DNA of 26,005 nt, from contig DDXK01000086.1 of assembly GCA_002347185.1 (NCBI GenBank), positions 1 to 26,005 on the forward strand, in the 5' to 3' direction. Positions 23,508 through 26,005 of this stretch are shown piece by piece. The DNA is from Desulfobulbaceae bacterium UBA2262 (GTDB taxonomy: Bacteria; Desulfobacterota; Desulfobulbia; Desulfobulbales; Desulfurivibrionaceae). Each line of letters opens with the position of its first letter. Position 1 is the first letter of the stretch. The notes beneath the pieces are model-generated. The model made no database searches, was not told the DNA's origin, and worked only from the letters and a program-made list of their open reading frames with translations. Made by a program: the position numbers and the translations under genes.

Positions 23508-24751
23508 GGAAGGCTGCCCCGAAAGGGCTCTTTCAGGCCTACGGCCAGGAGCTGGAGTACATGCTGGTCAACGCGGAAAGCCTCGATGTGGCGCCGGTTG
23601 CCGACGAGGTTCTCCGTCTGGAGGCAGGAGCGCTTGTCAATGAGCTGGAAAAGGGCAGCATGGCCTGGTCCAACGAGCTGGCCCTCCATGTGATCGAGAT
23701 CAAGAACAGCGGGCCGGTGGCGTCCCTGCCGGGCCTTATCGATAAATTTCAGGAACAGGTCGCGGCGATCCGGGCGGTGGCGGCCTCGCTGGGCGCCACC
23801 CTCCTGCCCACCGCCATGCACCCCTGGATGGACCCCCACCGGGAAACAAGGCTCTGGCCCCACGGCAATCGGGAGATCTACAGCGCCTACGATCGGATCT
23901 TCAGCTGCCAGGGACATGGCTGGTCCAACCTGCAATCCACCCACCTCAATCTCGGCTTTGCCACAGACGAAGAGTTCGGCAGGCTCCATGCGGCGATCCG
24001 CCTGCTCCTGCCCCTCATGCCAGCCCTGGCTGCCAGTTCTCCGGTGGCCGAGGGGCAAGGCACCGGCCTCCTGGATACCAGGCTCGAGTACTACCGCCAC
24101 AATCAGCGCCGCATCCCCTCCCTTGCCGCCAGGGTGATTCCGGAGCCGGTCTTTACGGAGGCGGAGTACGAGAGGGTGATCTACCAGCAAATCAGCGCCG
24201 ACATCGCGCCCCTGGACCCGGAGGGGGTGCTGGAGGCGGTCTGGCTCAACTCCCGTGGCGCCATTGCCCGTTTCGACCGCAACGCCATCGAGATCAGGGT
24301 TCTCGATATCCAGGAATGTCCCCTGGCCGATGTGGCGATCGCGGTTCTGCTCAGCGCGGTCCTCAAGGGGCTTGTCGGAGAGCGCTGGTCATCCTGGCCC
24401 GAGCAGAAGAAGGCTCAGGTGGGGCCGCTGGCAGAGCTTTTTGAAAAGACGATCGCAAGCGGCGAGGAAACCGTGCTCGCGGACGGCGATTATCTACGGT
24501 TTTTCGGCCTAAACGGCCGCGAACGCCTGACGGCGGGCGAACTCTGGCAGGAGCTGGCCGCCGCCTGCCGGGCGGATCTTGTGGAGGCAGGCCCTGCCGT
24601 CGTCGGCGCGGCCGAGGCCATCCTCAGCCACGGTCCTTTGGCCCGCCGGATTCTCAAGGCGGCCGGGCCTGCGCCTGTCAGGGAAAGGCTTCGGGAGGTT
24701 TATCGGGAGTTGGCCAGGTGTCTGGCCCAGGGCCGTCTCTTTCTGTCTTAG
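23498..24751 (+). CDS. GCS2-type carboxylate-amine ligase (glutamate-cysteine ligase family)
   Basis: The 417-residue protein belongs to the GCS2/YbdK branch of glutamate-cysteine ligases. GQELEYMLVN (about 16-25) contains the acidic metal/substrate motif, WSNELALHVIEIKNSGPV follows, and LLPTAMHPWMDP with GHGWSNLQSTHLNLGF forms the core. NAIEIRVLDIQECPLADVAIA near 265-285 is the second family block. It would form an amide by ATP-driven activation of a carboxylate, perhaps gamma-glutamyl, but the amine partner is unknown. The ATG at 23498 has GGAGGCGGGGC just before it and lies ten bases inside the ATP-grasp gene. The stop is 28 bases from the convergent ComEA-like gene; no terminator hairpin is visible between them. 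Confidence 0.9.
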   Translation: MGVRKAAPKGLFQAYGQELEYMLVNAESLDVAPVADEVLRLEAGALVNELEKGSMAWSNELALHVIEIKNSGPVASLPGLIDKFQEQVAAIRAVAASLGATLLPTAMHPWMDPHRETRLWPHGNREIYSAYDRIFSCQGHGWSNLQSTHLNLGFATDEEFGRLHAAIRLLLPLMPALAASSPVAEGQGTGLLDTRLEYYRHNQRRIPSLAARVIPEPVFTEAEYERVIYQQISADIAPLDPEGVLEAVWLNSRGAIARFDRNAIEIRVLDIQECPLADVAIAVLLSAVLKGLVGERWSSWPEQKKAQVGPLAELFEKTIASGEETVLADGDYLRFFGLNGRERLTAGELWQELAAACRADLVEAGPAVVGAAEAILSHGPLARRILKAAGPAPVRERLREVYRELARCLAQGRLFLS

Positions 24752-24779
24752 GTCATGCTTTTTTCGCCCGACAAGCCGC

Positions 24780-25334
24780 TCACTCGAGAACGAGGTTCTC
24801 CTTGAGAACCGCGAACTTCTTCTCTCCTATTCCGTTTACCTCAAGTAAATCCTCAAGTCTTGTCAGCCGCCCTCCCCTTTTCTCGCGAAAGGCGACGATC
24901 CGTGCCGCCAGCTTCGGGCCGATGCCCGGGATGGTGGCAAGCTGCGTTGCGGTGGCGCTGTTGATGGCCAGGGGCTGGAAAAAAAGAGGGGCGGCCTCGT
25001 TGGGCATTCTGGGCAGCAGGCGCGGCAGTTGGCCGGCGAGCAGACGGTAGGCGGCCTGGGGCGCAAGGGGGCGGTCGAGATCCTGCAGGGCCGGCGGCGC
25101 TTTCACCGCGGTTCTTTGATAGAGATCGGCCAGGGTGGCCTGCGGGGGGAACTGGTAGAGGCCGGGCGGGAGGTCGCCTTCCAGCCAGACAATGAGCGGC
25201 GGGGCTGTCGGCGTGGGGGTGAGAAAGCCGGTGCTTCTCGCCGCGGCCAGGACAAGGAGCAGAGCGGCAAGGAAGACGAGGACCAGCGGCCGCCGGTCCT
25301 CGTCTGGCTGCTCACGGCTCTCTTTTCTGCTCAT
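24780..25334 (-). CDS. ComEA-like helix-hairpin-helix protein with N-terminal membrane anchor
   Basis: The 184-residue protein has a charged N-terminus (SRKESREQPDEDRR), one membrane segment (about 17-34), a proline-rich linker and a middle part (LPPGLYQFPPQATLADLYQRTAV) that looks like a minimal SLBB-type domain. The C-terminal 60 residues (INSATATQLATIPGIGPKLAARIVAFREKRGG, then LLEVNGIGEKKF) are a tandem helix-hairpin-helix of the ComEA type, which binds DNA non-specifically. It is probably an envelope-anchored DNA-binding protein; a role in DNA uptake is possible, but no comEC or other com genes are visible. It begins inside the 3' end of the citramalate synthase gene, overlapping by 23 bases, and the Shine-Dalgarno is poor, so the start is uncertain. 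Confidence 0.85.
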   Translation of the reverse strand: MSRKESREQPDEDRRPLVLVFLAALLLVLAAARSTGFLTPTPTAPPLIVWLEGDLPPGLYQFPPQATLADLYQRTAVKAPPALQDLDRPLAPQAAYRLLAGQLPRLLPRMPNEAAPLFFQPLAINSATATQLATIPGIGPKLAARIVAFREKRGGRLTRLEDLLEVNGIGEKKFAVLKENLVLE

Positions 25335-26005
25335 CCTTCATGAGCTTGTAGGTGATGCTGTCCACCAGGGCCTGCCAGCTCGCCTCGATGATATCCGGGG
25401 AGACCCCGACCGTGCCCCACTGGCAGTCCTTGTCCCTGGTTTCGACCAGAACCCGGACCCGGGCGCCGGTGCCATGCTCCGTGGCCAGAACCCGCACCTT
25501 GTAGTCCATGAGCTCCATTTCCTTGAGGCCGGGGTAGAAGCGGGTCAGGGCCTTGCGCAGGGAGCGGTCCAGGGCGTTGACCGGTCCGTTGCCCAGGGCG
25601 GCGGTGTGTACCTCTTCCCCGCCCACGGCCAGGCGGATGGTCGCCTCTTCCTGAATGGCGCCGTCCGGGTTCTTCTGGCTGATGACCCGGAAGCCGTGCA
25701 GGTCGAAGTATTTCTTGGCACTGCCCAGGGCCCGGCGCATGAGCAGCTCAAAGGATGCCTCGGCCCCTTCGTACTGAAAGCCCTGGTTCTCCAGCTCCTT
25801 CAGCTCCTTGACAATGGCGGCCACGATGGGGTCCTTGCTGTCCAGGTCGAGGCCGAATTTTTTTGCCTTGACCAGGACGTTGCTCTTGCCGGCGAGATCC
25901 GAGATGAGCACCCGTCTGATGTTGCCCACCTTCTCCGGCTCGATGTGTTCGTAGGTCAAGGGGTTTCTCTGCACGGCGCTGACGTGGATGCCGCCCTTGT
26001 GGGCG
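25312..26005 (-). CDS. cimA: Citramalate synthase, C-terminal part, 5' end beyond the window
   Basis: The frame is open to the window edge on the minus strand, giving about 231 residues. The first visible residues AHKGGIHVSAVQRNP are the end of the catalytic barrel, with the HxGG/H block of the isopropylmalate/homocitrate synthase family. YEHIEPEKVGNIRRVLISDLAGKSNVL and the linker that follows, with FQYEGAEASFELLMRR, resemble CimA of the TIGR00977 type more than LeuA. The C-terminal regulatory domain (about 165 residues) contains MDYKVRVLATEHGTGARVRVLVET, normally the site of isoleucine or leucine feedback. It makes citramalate from pyruvate and acetyl-CoA, giving 2-oxobutyrate for isoleucine without threonine. 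LeuA-like alternatives are less likely. Confidence 0.9.
   Translation of the reverse strand, partial: AHKGGIHVSAVQRNPLTYEHIEPEKVGNIRRVLISDLAGKSNVLVKAKKFGLDLDSKDPIVAAIVKELKELENQGFQYEGAEASFELLMRRALGSAKKYFDLHGFRVISQKNPDGAIQEEATIRLAVGGEEVHTAALGNGPVNALDRSLRKALTRFYPGLKEMELMDYKVRVLATEHGTGARVRVLVETRDKDCQWGTVGVSPDIIEASWQALVDSITYKLMKDEQKREP

Noticed and set aside
1..26005. General reassignment of TGA to an amino acid
   Set aside because: fdhA, miaA, pgsA, recJ, purB and the PHP gene all end at TGA at normal family lengths.
1..26005. CRISPR arrays, insertion sequences, prophage or tRNA genes
   Set aside because: No regular spaced repeats, transposase or integrase sequence, or cloverleaf was recognised by eye.

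Overview
The window looks like chromosomal DNA from a GC-rich anaerobic deltaproteobacterium (Desulfobacterota, perhaps Desulfobulbales-like). The placement is inference from gene content: a formate dehydrogenase / HdrA / MvhD electron-transfer operon with selenocysteine, a heme-binding sensor kinase of the Tll0287-like type, citramalate synthase and a DUF4911 protein. All 26 kb is densely coding, with no gene-free stretch above about 260 bases. I see no tRNA, rRNA, CRISPR array, transposase or prophage.

Layout. (1) 3-4907, plus strand: the 3' part of fdhA, then hdrA and mvhD. Both hdrA and mvhD carry an in-frame TGA exactly where the family has a conserved Cys, and each TGA is followed by a hairpin with a GGU-containing loop (bacterial SECIS-like). 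Each is therefore read as one selenoprotein gene, not as two broken ORFs. A strong bidirectional terminator follows. (2) 5079-7129, minus strand: a cold-shock/RNA-remodelling group (RRM protein, RhlE-type DEAD-box helicase, CspA-type protein), each with a leader of over 100 bases; two of these leaders contain clear hairpins. (3) 7368-9509, minus: a membrane hybrid histidine kinase with a CXXCH heme motif. (4) 9767-13499, minus: serC, a radical-SAM protein with an unusual CX4CX2C motif, rlmN and a putative lipoprotein. (5) 13682-20379, plus: miaA, pgsA-like, recJ, purB, DUF4911 and miaB. (6) 20473-24751, plus: a PHP-domain phosphoesterase, then a tightly overlapping trio of C39-like cysteine peptidase, RLAN/RimK-type ATP-grasp ligase and GCS2-type carboxylate-amine ligase. 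(7) 24780-26005, minus: a ComEA-like helix-hairpin-helix protein and the C-terminal part of citramalate synthase.

How the genes work together. FdhA, HdrA and MvhD would pass electrons between formate and a flavin-based bifurcating/confurcating Hdr complex, with MvhD as the [2Fe-2S] adaptor. The MiaA, MiaB and RlmN enzymes act on RNA position-37-type or A2503 adenosines. The C39/ATP-grasp/GCS2 trio looks like a small biosynthetic or protein-modifying system that makes and possibly cleaves amide bonds; its substrate cannot be read from the sequence.

The two most notable items are the paired selenocysteine hdrA-mvhD genes and the C39/ATP-grasp/GCS2 operon. Neither family is new, but the substrate of the second is unknown.
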